Positions 1 to 8,986 of a stretch of DNA of 39,539 bases are shown one piece after another. This stretch comes from a virus. Where the stretch lies: positions 1 to 39,539 of IMG/VR virus record IMGVR_UViG_3300044712_002664. One strand, 5' to 3'. Under the pieces are notes generated by a model. The model saw only the letters and a list, made by a program, of their open reading frames with translations. It ran no database searches and was not told the DNA's origin. Each line of letters begins with the position of its first letter. The stretch's first letter is position 1. A program made the position numbers and the translations under genes.

Positions 1-819
1 TTAAAAGAGTTTTAAATCGTCTTTCAAATTAGAAAAATCATAATTTGCGGTTAATACTTCAATCTTTCTCTTCCCGGAACCTCCAGTACCATTTGCTACG
101 CTTACTGGCTGATCCAATGTTTTATTATACCATCCTTTATTGACCGTGTATTCTTTTAAAATATCGCTTGGGTAACTGCTCATCAAGAACTTCCCCTTAA
201 TTAAGGATAGAGCCTTTAAAAGCTCTTCAAAATCGTCGCGAGTATAACCATCATAATGACCACAATCACTATTAAAATAAGGTGGATCACAATAAAAAAA
301 AGCATCTTCATGATCCCTTGATCTTATGATGCGAAGCGCATCTGTACATTCAATCTGAACATTTTGAATCCGGATTGCATAATCAATAGTAAAAGAATCA
401 CGCTTATTGGTTATTTTTAATGATGTAGTTCCTTTTTGCTTATCATAGCCCCATGAGCCGTCAAGCATTGCGCTAAACGATTGTGCGGCCAATACCCAGA
501 CCGCCCAAGCTCTTTTTATACGGCTAAACATATGGGGATTATTGTAAATGACCGTTGCGTCATTATGCAACGATCTTGAATGAAGGCTTATCCGTATCAT
601 TTTTTCAAGCTCTACAAACTCGCTCTGTACAACTTCATAAAAGTTAATCAGTTCTCTGTTATTGTCATTAATAATCTCTACCTCACTTTTTGATTTTGAC
701 CAAAATATTGCTCCACCACCCACAAAAGGCTCAACATAAGTAGTATGCTTTGGTATTAGTGGCAAAATTGTGGTTACGAGGTTTTGCTTACCTCCATAAT
801 AGCTAATTGGTGTTTTCAT
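1..819 (-). CDS. Dam-like N6-adenine DNA methyltransferase (D12 class)
   Basis: Transfers a methyl group from S-adenosylmethionine to adenine N6 in DNA; in phages this usually protects the genome from host restriction. Seen: an N-terminal SYYGGKQNL segment (the FxGGK SAM-binding motif of the D12 family), EPFVGGGAIFW shortly after, and the catalytic DPPY motif in FFYCDPPYF, with the order typical of this family. About 272 residues, a usual length. I chose the ATG at 819 because the longer alternative (GTG at 855) starts almost inside the terminator-like hairpin just upstream. The gene ends at the window edge with its stop codon, so it is complete. It lies after the tail operon but beyond a strong hairpin, so it may have its own promoter. 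The target sequence cannot be read from this. Confidence 0.9.
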   Translation of the reverse strand: MKTPISYYGGKQNLVTTILPLIPKHTTYVEPFVGGGAIFWSKSKSEVEIINDNNRELINFYEVVQSEFVELEKMIRISLHSRSLHNDATVIYNNPHMFSRIKRAWAVWVLAAQSFSAMLDGSWGYDKQKGTTSLKITNKRDSFTIDYAIRIQNVQIECTDALRIIRSRDHEDAFFYCDPPYFNSDCGHYDGYTRDDFEELLKALSLIKGKFLMSSYPSDILKEYTVNKGWYNKTLDQPVSVANGTGGSGKRKIEVLTANYDFSNLKDDLKLF

Positions 820-867
820 TTTTTTAACTTTTTCATTTATCTTTGTTTCTCTCACATTAAAAAAAAT

Positions 868-924
868 AAGGTGCTACAACACCGCATAAGGCATTTAGCC
901 TCTGGCGTGGTGTTGTAGCACCTT
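868..924 (-). terminator. Long hairpin with U-tract, terminator of the tail operon
   Basis: Arms at 868-885 and 905-924 pair over about 18 bp with one bulged base; the loop holds a second short stem (AGGC/GCCT). Read on the minus strand the hairpin is followed by a run of eight T, which fits a Rho-independent terminator for the leftward tail operon. The inner stem makes it more elaborate than a plain terminator. Confidence 0.7.
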
Positions 925-983
925 TGTTATTAACCGGCGATGTGAGAGTTTACGGTTGGTGAAGCCGGGGGCTTCTATGTTAT

Positions 984-1709
984 TTAAAAATATCGTATAG
1001 CCCTCACACAGGCCGTCCCATATTTATTACGATTTCGTTCAGTACCATCACTCATCCGTAAGTTGTGTGCTTCGTCGATATCGAACTCTGACGAAGACCA
1101 ATAAATCAAAGAGCCTATACCTATCGCGGTTTTATTAAGGTAAATTTTATCCAATTCGCTGGCGGTTGGTAGCCCCCAATCACTGTATCCTCCGCTTGAA
1201 TATTCATAACACGCCCTGGCGGCATAAGTTATGGATGAGCCTTGTATAGCATATATTTCATTTGTATTATTGATAGCCTCGCCAATAGAGCTACTTGTCG
1301 TTCCAATTAAAACATAACTTCCAGTAACCCACGAATAACTACAACCTAAATCGGCGCTTGATATGATAAACCCATGACATTCGCCTGAAATATAGCCGGG
1401 ATCGCCTGATTGAAAAATATAGGCGACAATTCCACCCTGAAAGCTATCACCTACTGAAGGGCATGTATAATGATAATTCCTGAAACCCATCATCGTTTTT
1501 GGATTCATGGTTTTGCTTCCATACGCAGGGTCAAAATAGTCAGCATTTGAGGCCGTAAAAGCATCCGACAGGTTTCCAGAACTGTGGCTGCCATAAACAG
1601 CATCCAAAACATCAAACAGACTAAATGAATCTGTATTTGGAACCACATTTGTTTGAGCCACCAGCCCAATCCATCCAAAAACCAACAATATCAGCAATTT
1701 ACTTTTCAT
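984..1709 (-). CDS. Exported DUF1566-like (Lcl C-terminal) protein
   Basis: Function unknown; the DUF1566 family has a C-type-lectin-like fold and is often found in surface or adhesive proteins. Seen: an N-terminal hydrophobic signal (KSKLLILLVFGWIGLVAQ), a low-complexity stretch of about 60 residues, then GDSFQGGIVAYIF, WGLPTASELDKIY, YWSSSEFD and a C-terminal CVRAIRYF, the usual DUF1566 landmarks. The start at 1709 gives the signal peptide directly; a longer start at 1739 exists. It overlaps the fibre gene by 11 bases and is the last gene of the leftward tail operon, so a host-binding role is inferred. Related proteins are DGR targets in other phages, but its 3' end does not match the template repeat of this window. 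Confidence 0.75.
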   Translation of the reverse strand: MKSKLLILLVFGWIGLVAQTNVVPNTDSFSLFDVLDAVYGSHSSGNLSDAFTASNADYFDPAYGSKTMNPKTMMGFRNYHYTCPSVGDSFQGGIVAYIFQSGDPGYISGECHGFIISSADLGCSYSWVTGSYVLIGTTSSSIGEAINNTNEIYAIQGSSITYAARACYEYSSGGYSDWGLPTASELDKIYLNKTAIGIGSLIYWSSSEFDIDEAHNLRMSDGTERNRNKYGTACVRAIRYF

Positions 1710-3390
1710 GGCGTTCAAGTCTTTTAATTCGTTTTTCAAGTTCTTTTATCCGCTCTTCCATTCGGGCCATCTTGCCAACGAGCAATTCAGTATAGTTTAC
1801 GGCCTTTAATCCGTTTGAATCTGTATAAACCAGCTCCGGGATTACTTTCTCAACTTCCTGTGCAATCACCCCGTAACGTTTTCGCTTTAACGAATCATCA
1901 CGCATGGTAAAACCATAAAATATGATTGAATCAAACCTGTTTTTGAAATGCAATGGCCTAATGTTTTCTTTTAATCGTTTGTCTGAAAGCTGAAAGTTTG
2001 AACCAGTTACTACGCCAGAAAATGTTGCGGTTGTACCATTTAATGCTCCCGTTAAAGTACCTCCAGATAGTGATAAATATGAGTGCGTGTGGGAACTATT
2101 GGCATACCTTCCATCTAAATTAGTTGACAGATCGGTTAATCCACTTCTTGTAATGGTCAAATTACCAGTCTGATAAGCAAACGACAACCCAGTTGTGTAA
2201 TTATTACCGTCTGCATATTGAGGTATATTTAATGTTGAGCCAACCAATGTTGCTGCACCTGATGTTCCGGTAGTCGTAAGTGATATATTGTTTTGTTTTC
2301 CATTTAATTCAGTATAAACTGAGCCACCATCTACAGGATTTGTATCACCAGAACTTATACTGCCCATTTGAAGTCCCATGTAACCAGCGGCAACCCAAAA
2401 ATGTGTCGGGTTAAATGACACATAATCACTCACAGTATTTAAATAAATTTTACCCATATTAGAGTAAGCAGTATTCCAATTCGCAGAATTATTGGTTATT
2501 GAAGTTCCCCACGCTGTACCTGTTGACACGGGTATTCCCGCCCCAGGGTAAACCATTCCTGCGGGCAGCGTTTGCCATGTTTTATCTCCTCTCCAATATT
2601 GTGCTGTTGTTCCACTTGAAATTACTGGTTCGTAAACTCCGCTATGATTATGGCCCGCACTTGCAAAATCGGTAGTTGCCGAATTAGCGGCGGTTCCAAA
2701 AGTTCTTCCCTCTAAAACCGTTCCTGTAGTTGTGCCAAAATTTTTATTAAACCCAGTATTTTTTGAAAATGCTGGTTCGTAAACACCGCTATGATTATGG
2801 CCCGCACTTGCAAAATCGGTAGTTGCCGAATTAGCGGCGGTTCCAAAAGTTCTGCCCTCTAAAACCGTTCCTGTGGTTGTGCCAAAATTTTTATTAAACC
2901 CGGTATTTTTTGAAAATGCCGGTTCGTAGTTCCCTGCAACCTGCGCCCCAACCTCTGAATAAGTATAAGTTGGCTTTGTACTTGCTTTCGCCCATGAGTA
3001 TATCGTCGGGTCAGTTTCAGTAAACGATGCACTCAATACTGCCGTAGTCGGGTTGATGCTTAGGTTTGTCCCCACCTTTATACCGCCTTTTACTGTCGCG
3101 CTTGCCGTTGGCAGAACATACCCTCCATGCCCGGCATAATACCAGGGCGACCACGTTGGATTTGCTATTGGCCTAAATCGTACACTGTCGGTTTTATAAT
3201 CGGCATAAAGCAGCAATTCTTTGTGGATCGTGTCGCCCTTCCAGTAAAAAGTATTGTCTGCCTGAAGCCATTTAGTTGTCCATAACCCGTAATATTTACC
3301 GGGTGCATAATTCAGCCAACCGCTTTGTGCCATTGTTGAAACGGCATTTAAACACAGTAAAAACAGTGTTATTAAAATTAACTTTTTCAT
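1699..3390 (-). CDS. Tail fibre with C-terminal S74 chaperone domain and a signal peptide
   Basis: Probable receptor-binding fibre. Seen: signal-like N-terminus (KKLILITLFLLCLNAVSTMAQ), fibre-like Gly/Thr/Asn-rich sequence, two identical-looking 49-residue repeats ending in SAGHNHSGVYEP, another ANSSHTHSYLSLSGGTLTG segment (typical phage-fibre GGTLTG motif), and a C-terminal intramolecular chaperone: SDKRLKENI, then FRYGVIAQEVEKV-like sequence and a charged coiled coil (EERIKELEKRIKRLE). The S74 chaperone usually trimerises the fibre and then cuts itself off at the Ser of SDKRLKEN. The ATG at 3390 overlaps the upstream stop as ATGA, suggesting translational coupling. A Sec signal on a virion fibre is odd; see findings. 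Confidence 0.85.
   Translation of the reverse strand: MKKLILITLFLLCLNAVSTMAQSGWLNYAPGKYYGLWTTKWLQADNTFYWKGDTIHKELLLYADYKTDSVRFRPIANPTWSPWYYAGHGGYVLPTASATVKGGIKVGTNLSINPTTAVLSASFTETDPTIYSWAKASTKPTYTYSEVGAQVAGNYEPAFSKNTGFNKNFGTTTGTVLEGRTFGTAANSATTDFASAGHNHSGVYEPAFSKNTGFNKNFGTTTGTVLEGRTFGTAANSATTDFASAGHNHSGVYEPVISSGTTAQYWRGDKTWQTLPAGMVYPGAGIPVSTGTAWGTSITNNSANWNTAYSNMGKIYLNTVSDYVSFNPTHFWVAAGYMGLQMGSISSGDTNPVDGGSVYTELNGKQNNISLTTTGTSGAATLVGSTLNIPQYADGNNYTTGLSFAYQTGNLTITRSGLTDLSTNLDGRYANSSHTHSYLSLSGGTLTGALNGTTATFSGVVTGSNFQLSDKRLKENIRPLHFKNRFDSIIFYGFTMRDDSLKRKRYGVIAQEVEKVIPELVYTDSNGLKAVNYTELLVGKMARMEERIKELEKRIKRLERHEK
2627..2920 (-). repeat. Two tandem 147-bp repeats inside the fibre gene
   Basis: Units 2627-2773 and 2774-2920 are nearly identical, differing at only a few bases (for example ttccc/tgccc). 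Each encodes a 49-residue unit beginning EPAFSKNTGFNKNFG and ending SGVY. A third, partial copy of the first residues follows on both sides. The low divergence indicates a recent duplication. Confidence 0.9.
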
Positions 3391-5783
3391 ATATTCATGT
3401 TTTTGGTAAAGCAATATTCAATTACAATTCCACTAAGGCTTTCGCTTGCATCGATGGTTAATTCAAAACCGTCAACTAATCCGTCCGCGTTGGTCGTAAA
3501 CGCAAAGCTGTGCCATAGCACGTTTTGATCCAATATTAATCCGGCTTCAGGCTGAACAGTACGGTAAACATGCAGCGATCCGCGCCCAACAGGCGGCGTA
3601 TCGAACGGGAAATCGAACTCATGTTGCACGCTGGCCGAAACCAAACCGGTAATGATACCCGACTGCATGGCTCGCAGGTATATCCGAACAAAACCATCAA
3701 GTCCCTGTATGGCAACAAAATCATCATCGGCCATAAAGCCGGGACTTGATACCAATACCCCTTCGTCGCTAATCACATTTACCCGATGATCGATGCTATC
3801 TGGCTTTGTTGGGGTACTTTTAGCTCCATCAGTAGACTTCTCCTGGTAGTCAACTGAAGTGACCACCGACGCTTGTGTCAGATCAACCGGAAGCATCTCA
3901 ATCCATCGGCCATCTATGGCCTGGTAGCGGTCGTCATAACTTAAACCACACTCTATAAAATACTTTCCTGCATTATTCGGATCAATAACTATAAAATTAG
4001 TCCCCGGCATAATATCGGCAATACGTGCATTATAGCTTTGGCGTGGTGTACGCCGCGACGATGCTGCTATACGTGCGATAAAGTCAGCAAAAGCATAAAC
4101 TGTTGTGTCCCCAACAACTTTCCAGCCTACTGTGGCGGTATTATCCGACCGGGTAATGCCACCCTTAAATAAAATCAGTTTATTCGGGTTATCCGGAAAA
4201 TCACCGATAAGCAGCGAAACATCTTCAGGTATAAAATTATTGCGGGTGGAAACGGTTGCTTCTAAGGTCTGATTGGTTGGATAGCTGTCGTTATTATCAT
4301 CGAGCAAACTGGTAGAAAAAGAGTCGTAAGCTACACCAACTACATTCGTATCGCTCGACATCGCGCCGTAGAGATAAATTTCAATGGACCCATCTTCGGG
4401 AATACCAAGAACTGAATCAGAAAAAGTTTCGAAATGATCTGGTATTTTCCAGGAAGGCCATGCATTTACTTTATCAATAGCTGGGTAATACAAACCAGCC
4501 GGGTCTTTTGCCGCGTGAAATTTATAGTGAACAATTGGCTTGTACGCTCCTCCCATATCTTCTACCCAAACCAGACTTAGCACATTATCGACCGAGCCAA
4601 ATTCGGGCTGTAAAAAGTAGGTTTTAGTAGCTGTTATCAGCTTAATGCGCATAAAAACATTGCCCGACGAGCCTTCGCCGCCAACCAGCGCATATTTAAC
4701 ATTGAACTTCACTGCTCCATCAGTAGCTTTTACATCGATGGAATTGATTATATATTGATTCGAAACATAGTTTACATCGTGGTTTACGCGGCCTTCAATA
4801 ATTATAAACTTATCTCCATCGGCATTCAGTTGACGGGCAAGTATATTGACGTTGTTGCGTGTCCATCCCGTAAGTTCAAGCGAACCCGTCAAAGGCGAAG
4901 GGTTGTCGGAGTAAATATAATCGGCAAACGAACCATTATTAATCAGGTTCGATACATAGCCAAAATCCTGTTTTACTGATAATTTTTTTACGGCTGGCAG
5001 TATTTCCATGGCCGATTCGCCTTCAAACCAAAATCCGGTAGCGACAGGATCAACACTATCGACCGACGACGAACCACCGGCAGTATCTTTATAAAATGAG
5101 AATGTTGAATGGCCAATGGTATTCGCTAATATCCACCACTCGCCTTTGCGCTGAAACACGCGACATTCAGGCAGCAGTTTTTCAATCACTTCGTAACAGC
5201 TTAACCCCAAATAGATGTCACAGTCAACCTTGTGAACCTTCAGAATATTGGTTGATTCGGCCTGACCAGTTTCCTGCCAGTTAATAGCTGTGTTTACGGT
5301 CAGGTCAAGTCCCGTTTTCAGCAAACAAATCTTCAGGATTTCGAACATCGTTTTACGGCCCGTGTAATCGTCGCCAGCATCGTCGGTAAAATCAATATCT
5401 TTCAGGAAGCCAAGACCATCGTAGGCCGTGCATTGCACCGGGTAAGGAGTTGCAATCAATGGCTCAGTCCAGCTATCTGGTTCAATGTAACCGCGCCAGA
5501 ACATATTGCCGCCCTTTTCAATCTCAACCAAATGTTTGCGGGCATCGGCTGAAAAAAGATACAAGTATTCATAATCGAACTCCGAATCGAAAAAGATGGT
5601 ACACGACGAACCATATACCAGTGGCATAGCTTCGCTGCCCTGATCGCCCCACTCAGCACGAAACCCCGCATGCGCATAACGAACATCAGCCGATCCCGAA
5701 TAACCGTCCTGGTAGATGTTAATGCGCGTCAGTACATCTTTGATGTCGTTATATTCAATGCGAAGGCGAAGCCCGTAAGCCAT
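3387..5783 (-). CDS. Large tail-tip / hub-like protein
   Basis: 798 residues without an export signal, between the tape-measure side and the fibre genes, so probably part of the tail tip or baseplate hub. Seen: an N-terminus beginning MAYGLRLRIEYND followed by TRINIYQDGYSG and FFDSEFDYEYLYLFSADARKHLVEI, GNMFWRGYIEPDSWTEPLIATPYPV and CTAYDGLGFLKDIDF, a pattern I associate with Bacteroidota siphophage tail proteins in which an N-terminal hub-like part is followed by long beta-rich regions. No catalytic motif was recognised. Its stop overlaps the fibre start (ATGA). The assignment rests mostly on size and position. Confidence 0.65.
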   Translation of the reverse strand: MAYGLRLRIEYNDIKDVLTRINIYQDGYSGSADVRYAHAGFRAEWGDQGSEAMPLVYGSSCTIFFDSEFDYEYLYLFSADARKHLVEIEKGGNMFWRGYIEPDSWTEPLIATPYPVQCTAYDGLGFLKDIDFTDDAGDDYTGRKTMFEILKICLLKTGLDLTVNTAINWQETGQAESTNILKVHKVDCDIYLGLSCYEVIEKLLPECRVFQRKGEWWILANTIGHSTFSFYKDTAGGSSSVDSVDPVATGFWFEGESAMEILPAVKKLSVKQDFGYVSNLINNGSFADYIYSDNPSPLTGSLELTGWTRNNVNILARQLNADGDKFIIIEGRVNHDVNYVSNQYIINSIDVKATDGAVKFNVKYALVGGEGSSGNVFMRIKLITATKTYFLQPEFGSVDNVLSLVWVEDMGGAYKPIVHYKFHAAKDPAGLYYPAIDKVNAWPSWKIPDHFETFSDSVLGIPEDGSIEIYLYGAMSSDTNVVGVAYDSFSTSLLDDNNDSYPTNQTLEATVSTRNNFIPEDVSLLIGDFPDNPNKLILFKGGITRSDNTATVGWKVVGDTTVYAFADFIARIAASSRRTPRQSYNARIADIMPGTNFIVIDPNNAGKYFIECGLSYDDRYQAIDGRWIEMLPVDLTQASVVTSVDYQEKSTDGAKSTPTKPDSIDHRVNVISDEGVLVSSPGFMADDDFVAIQGLDGFVRIYLRAMQSGIITGLVSASVQHEFDFPFDTPPVGRGSLHVYRTVQPEAGLILDQNVLWHSFAFTTNADGLVDGFELTIDASESLSGIVIEYCFTKNMNI

Positions 5784-5793
5784 TTTTTAAAGT

Positions 5794-7779
5794 TTATTGA
5801 GTTACCAGTGGGTTACCATTGCTATCTAAAAGCGGTTTTCCCGTTGAATTCAGAAGTGTTTTAATATATAAATCCGGGTTAAGGATGTCCTTCAGCACCA
5901 CCATAGACGTATAAGGTTGAAGGGTTACCGTTGACGTATGCCTTGCTCCGGTTACATCGATTCCAGGAAACGGCAAAGTAACCGTAGTGGGTGATGACGT
6001 TGCATTGTAAGCAAAGGCAATATCTGATTCTGAAGAGATGGATTTTGGCGATCCGGTTGAATTGGTATCAACACCCGAAAATGTTTTCCATTGCGCCAAG
6101 GTTTTATAGCTATCCGATTGGGTCGATGGCTGATAAACCCGAATACAATTAGTGTCATCCATTGGGCGGGCATACACATTGCCAGAGGCCGAACTAATAA
6201 ACGTAGTAATGTCGTCATAAACGCTATTGGTATAAAGAGCCATCTGATCATCATACCACGGTATTCCGGTGTTGATTGATAGGGCAATCAGTTTATTGTT
6301 GGTTACTACATTATTGTTTATGCTTCCTGAAGCTTGAGTCAGGTTATTCATTGAAAGTGCAGACCTTGTATTATCGAAAACGGTGTTGCCACTTATTGTA
6401 TCATGGTCTGAACCCGAATTCAGGTAAATTCCATCCCAACAATATGCAACCGTGTTGTTTGAAACGGTAATATTTGCGGAATTACTGTCCAAATAAATTC
6501 CTCTTGCACCAACATATCCATTTTGTTCCCCAAGTGGATAGCCAATTGAATTGAGTATTATATTTCCATCAATAATTAAATGGGTTGTTTCAACGGTTGT
6601 GTAAATACCACCGCCATCGCTGCGGTTTAAAAGGCTGTAATTAATAAAATTGTTTCGGACCTGACCAGTTAAACCAGTGTGCATAATGCCATCGTAACCA
6701 CTGTGTTGAATGGTGTTGTATTGGACCAATGAAACATCGGTATTGGTGTGGATAGCAGCCGCCTGGTACAATCGGCCAACACCAAGTACCATATAGGTAC
6801 TGTCAATGGTATTATTAGTAATTGTTTCGTTGGTGTTCTTTGTTCCGCCATACGAGAACACGGCTGAATAATTACAATTTTTAATCGTGTTTCCGTTAAC
6901 CACATAAGTGCCTGTGTTGTAAAAGTAGATGCCTTCCAAACCTATTTTACTGATTGTGCAATTTGAGATAGTAATATTACTGCACGCATTAAATTTCAAA
7001 GCCATTTCGTTCGCACCCTGAAAGGTGATGTTCTGCACTGTAATATTTGATTTTGCGTAATTATCAGATAAAATACTTACAGTTGGCACATATACATTTA
7101 CAGGCTGTGATGTGCTGTATATCCTTAGTTTTTTTGTATTTGGATTATAGTACCATTCGTTCTGAATATCTAAAGTTCTAGTGTCTGCCTGAAAAAAGAA
7201 ACCACAATTATCGGTAGGTGTAAAAGTGCCTTCATCGGTATAACTTACAGTACCTCCCGATTGACTTGTAACAGTACCTACTTGCCATGTCCAGGCGTTT
7301 TTTCTAATTACAACCTGTGCCCCTGTCCAATTTGGAGTTCCAGATAATTGATTGCTTGTAATTGATATGTTAGCATTATGGGTTTGCGCTGTATAAACCG
7401 ATCCGGCATTTGGGGTACGTCCCATTGCGGTATTAACCCCATTAATGATAACAATATTTAGATTTGAAAGGGTTGAAACTTCATTGGTGCTTTCCCAAAC
7501 ATTTGAACCTAAATTAGTCCATGAAGTAACCTGATTGAATCCTGTAATTACGGGATTTGCACCTGTTCCATAAGCTGCATAAGTTACACCAGATCGAAAG
7601 TTTAATGCACCAGAAAATATTTCACCTCTTTTCAGTTGTACATGATCACCTGATGCAAAAGCATAAGTTTGCGCTGTCGTAAAGGTCATATCACCACCAG
7701 AAGGAGCAACCTGATAAGTTGCTGAATATGCTGAAATTGTGAATATCAGCAAAATATATAATAGTAGTTTTTTCATCAC
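5794..7779 (-). CDS. Exported right-handed beta-helix protein
   Basis: 661 residues. Seen: signal peptide (KKLLLYILLIFTISAYSATYQV), then from about residue 230 to 480 a run of short repeats rich in N-x-I/V (SNITVQNITFQG, ACSNITISNCTISKIG, NTIKNCNYSAVFSYGG, NTIQHSGYDGIMH, ISGNTVFDNTRSALSMNN) typical of parallel beta-helix repeats of the pectate-lyase/tailspike type. The fold fits a carbohydrate-binding or depolymerising tailspike, but no catalytic residues could be assigned. Its stop abuts the start of the DUF-less upstream gene at 7780, so both belong to one leftward operon. Confidence 0.75.
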   Translation of the reverse strand: MMKKLLLYILLIFTISAYSATYQVAPSGGDMTFTTAQTYAFASGDHVQLKRGEIFSGALNFRSGVTYAAYGTGANPVITGFNQVTSWTNLGSNVWESTNEVSTLSNLNIVIINGVNTAMGRTPNAGSVYTAQTHNANISITSNQLSGTPNWTGAQVVIRKNAWTWQVGTVTSQSGGTVSYTDEGTFTPTDNCGFFFQADTRTLDIQNEWYYNPNTKKLRIYSTSQPVNVYVPTVSILSDNYAKSNITVQNITFQGANEMALKFNACSNITISNCTISKIGLEGIYFYNTGTYVVNGNTIKNCNYSAVFSYGGTKNTNETITNNTIDSTYMVLGVGRLYQAAAIHTNTDVSLVQYNTIQHSGYDGIMHTGLTGQVRNNFINYSLLNRSDGGGIYTTVETTHLIIDGNIILNSIGYPLGEQNGYVGARGIYLDSNSANITVSNNTVAYCWDGIYLNSGSDHDTISGNTVFDNTRSALSMNNLTQASGSINNNVVTNNKLIALSINTGIPWYDDQMALYTNSVYDDITTFISSASGNVYARPMDDTNCIRVYQPSTQSDSYKTLAQWKTFSGVDTNSTGSPKSISSESDIAFAYNATSSPTTVTLPFPGIDVTGARHTSTVTLQPYTSMVVLKDILNPDLYIKTLLNSTGKPLLDSNGNPLVTQ

Positions 7780-8490
7780 CTATGGCTCATAGATTACACG
7801 AAATCCCTCTAACGATGCTGTTTCTGTATTCACCTGCATTTGGATTGTAACTGTAATAATCCAGTCAACTGCATAACTAAGAGAATGAGTAGCCAGTGCG
7901 GCGGTTGATCCCGCATAAGCATTTGAAGAACTAGATGTTGCACTCTGTCCAATTTGTGAATTTCCAGATATTAACCACAAATGCCATAATCCTTGAAATG
8001 CCACCTGTCCGGTCGTTGCAGTATTCCAATATCCTACCACATCAGTTCCATTAATTTTAACCCTGAAATATTTATTGTTGGTAGAGTTAGCGAATGAAAA
8101 CAATCCCATAAATTTCAATACACCACCAGCACTTAACGTATTCGCCGGAATAGTAGCGGTAAAAACAACGGTTTCGACATTGTTATTCACCAGCGAATGT
8201 TGGGTGTAATTAGTTATTAATTTGTGAGAAAATAAGGCATTTGCATCTGTCTTAGTATAGAACTCATTCGCAGCTGGAACCCCGTCTGCAACCTTCAGCG
8301 TACCGGCGAGGGCGGTTGCTATATTGGTTGTTTGCCCATTCAACGATTTAATCTCGGTGGTATCAATTACCGTTTTTGTTTTTCCAGCACCTACAACCAA
8401 TGCTTTAGGCACCTTAGTCCCTTCGGGGTCAACTGCCATACTTGTCAGTGCCAACAACGCTATTGCGAATAATAAAATAATCCGTTTCAT
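7780..8490 (-). CDS. Exported protein of unknown function, tail region
   Basis: 236 residues. Seen: signal peptide (KRIILLFAIALLALTSMA), a Lys-containing linker, then a beta-rich C-terminal part (NNVETVVFTATIPANTLSAGGVLKFMG ... HSLSYAVDWIITVTIQM, split here for length) resembling small jelly-roll appendage domains. I do not recognise the family. It starts the run of signal-peptide proteins at the distal end of the tail operon and is followed directly by the beta-helix gene with no gap. Confidence 0.6.
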   Translation of the reverse strand: MKRIILLFAIALLALTSMAVDPEGTKVPKALVVGAGKTKTVIDTTEIKSLNGQTTNIATALAGTLKVADGVPAANEFYTKTDANALFSHKLITNYTQHSLVNNNVETVVFTATIPANTLSAGGVLKFMGLFSFANSTNNKYFRVKINGTDVVGYWNTATTGQVAFQGLWHLWLISGNSQIGQSATSSSSNAYAGSTAALATHSLSYAVDWIITVTIQMQVNTETASLEGFRVIYEP

Positions 8491-8509
8491 ATTGTCAAGT
8501 TTTAAAAGT

Positions 8510-8944
8510 TTAAAATCCTCCTACATTCATCCAGTCACCTGTTACTCCGCCGTCAGTAGATTCTGCCCCTGAAAAACCGAGCGCGGTCAATTGCTTATCC
8601 ACATAAAACATACTGTCGCGTATCTTAATACGGAACGAGTATGCCGTGTCTGGATCGGGTATTAACAACGAACCGTCGGAGCCGCCTGTGCTTACCCTAA
8701 AAAAAAAATCAGTCGATAATTGGGTTATCAGGTCGTTGCGGTTGGTGGCTGCGGGTACGGTAACATCGGGTACATAAATGCGGATGCCGTCAGCCTCGTT
8801 TTGCGGGTTTGCCTTTTCGGAGATCACGATAAAATTCTCATCGCGTGGATCGGGTTTCACAAAGGCGCTACCAGGTGCGCTAGTCACATCTGTGCCAATC
8901 GTAATCAGCACGTTCGAACCATTCTTTACAAAAGTTGTTGCCAT
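8510..8944 (-). CDS. Conserved phage tail-region protein, unknown
   Basis: 144 residues, no signal peptide, beginning MATTFVKNGSNVLITIGTD. Beta-rich with KPDPRDENFIVISEKANPQ and TAYSFRIKIRDSMFYVDKQ. No domain recognised. Lies between the tape measure and the exported proteins, so a small virion or tail-tip component is inferred from position alone. Confidence 0.55.
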   Translation of the reverse strand: MATTFVKNGSNVLITIGTDVTSAPGSAFVKPDPRDENFIVISEKANPQNEADGIRIYVPDVTVPAATNRNDLITQLSTDFFFRVSTGGSDGSLLIPDPDTAYSFRIKIRDSMFYVDKQLTALGFSGAESTDGGVTGDWMNVGGF

Positions 8945-8986
8945 ATCTTTTTTATTTATAATTTATAATTCATCATTTATAATTTA

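Noticed and set aside
1-984. Right phage terminus near the left edge
   Set aside because: No copy of the TTGTACAA-type repeat and no TGTAAA-like end was found before the methylase, so the other end is probably outside the window.
984-1100. The DUF1566-like gene end as a third, remote DGR target
   Set aside because: The fold type is right for a DGR target, but its 3' end does not align with the template repeat; the words GGTTTC/GTCxGCTC of the repeat are absent.
5952-6287. Minus-strand frame of 111 codons inside the beta-helix gene
   Set aside because: Same strand but a different frame from the beta-helix gene, with composition unlike a protein.
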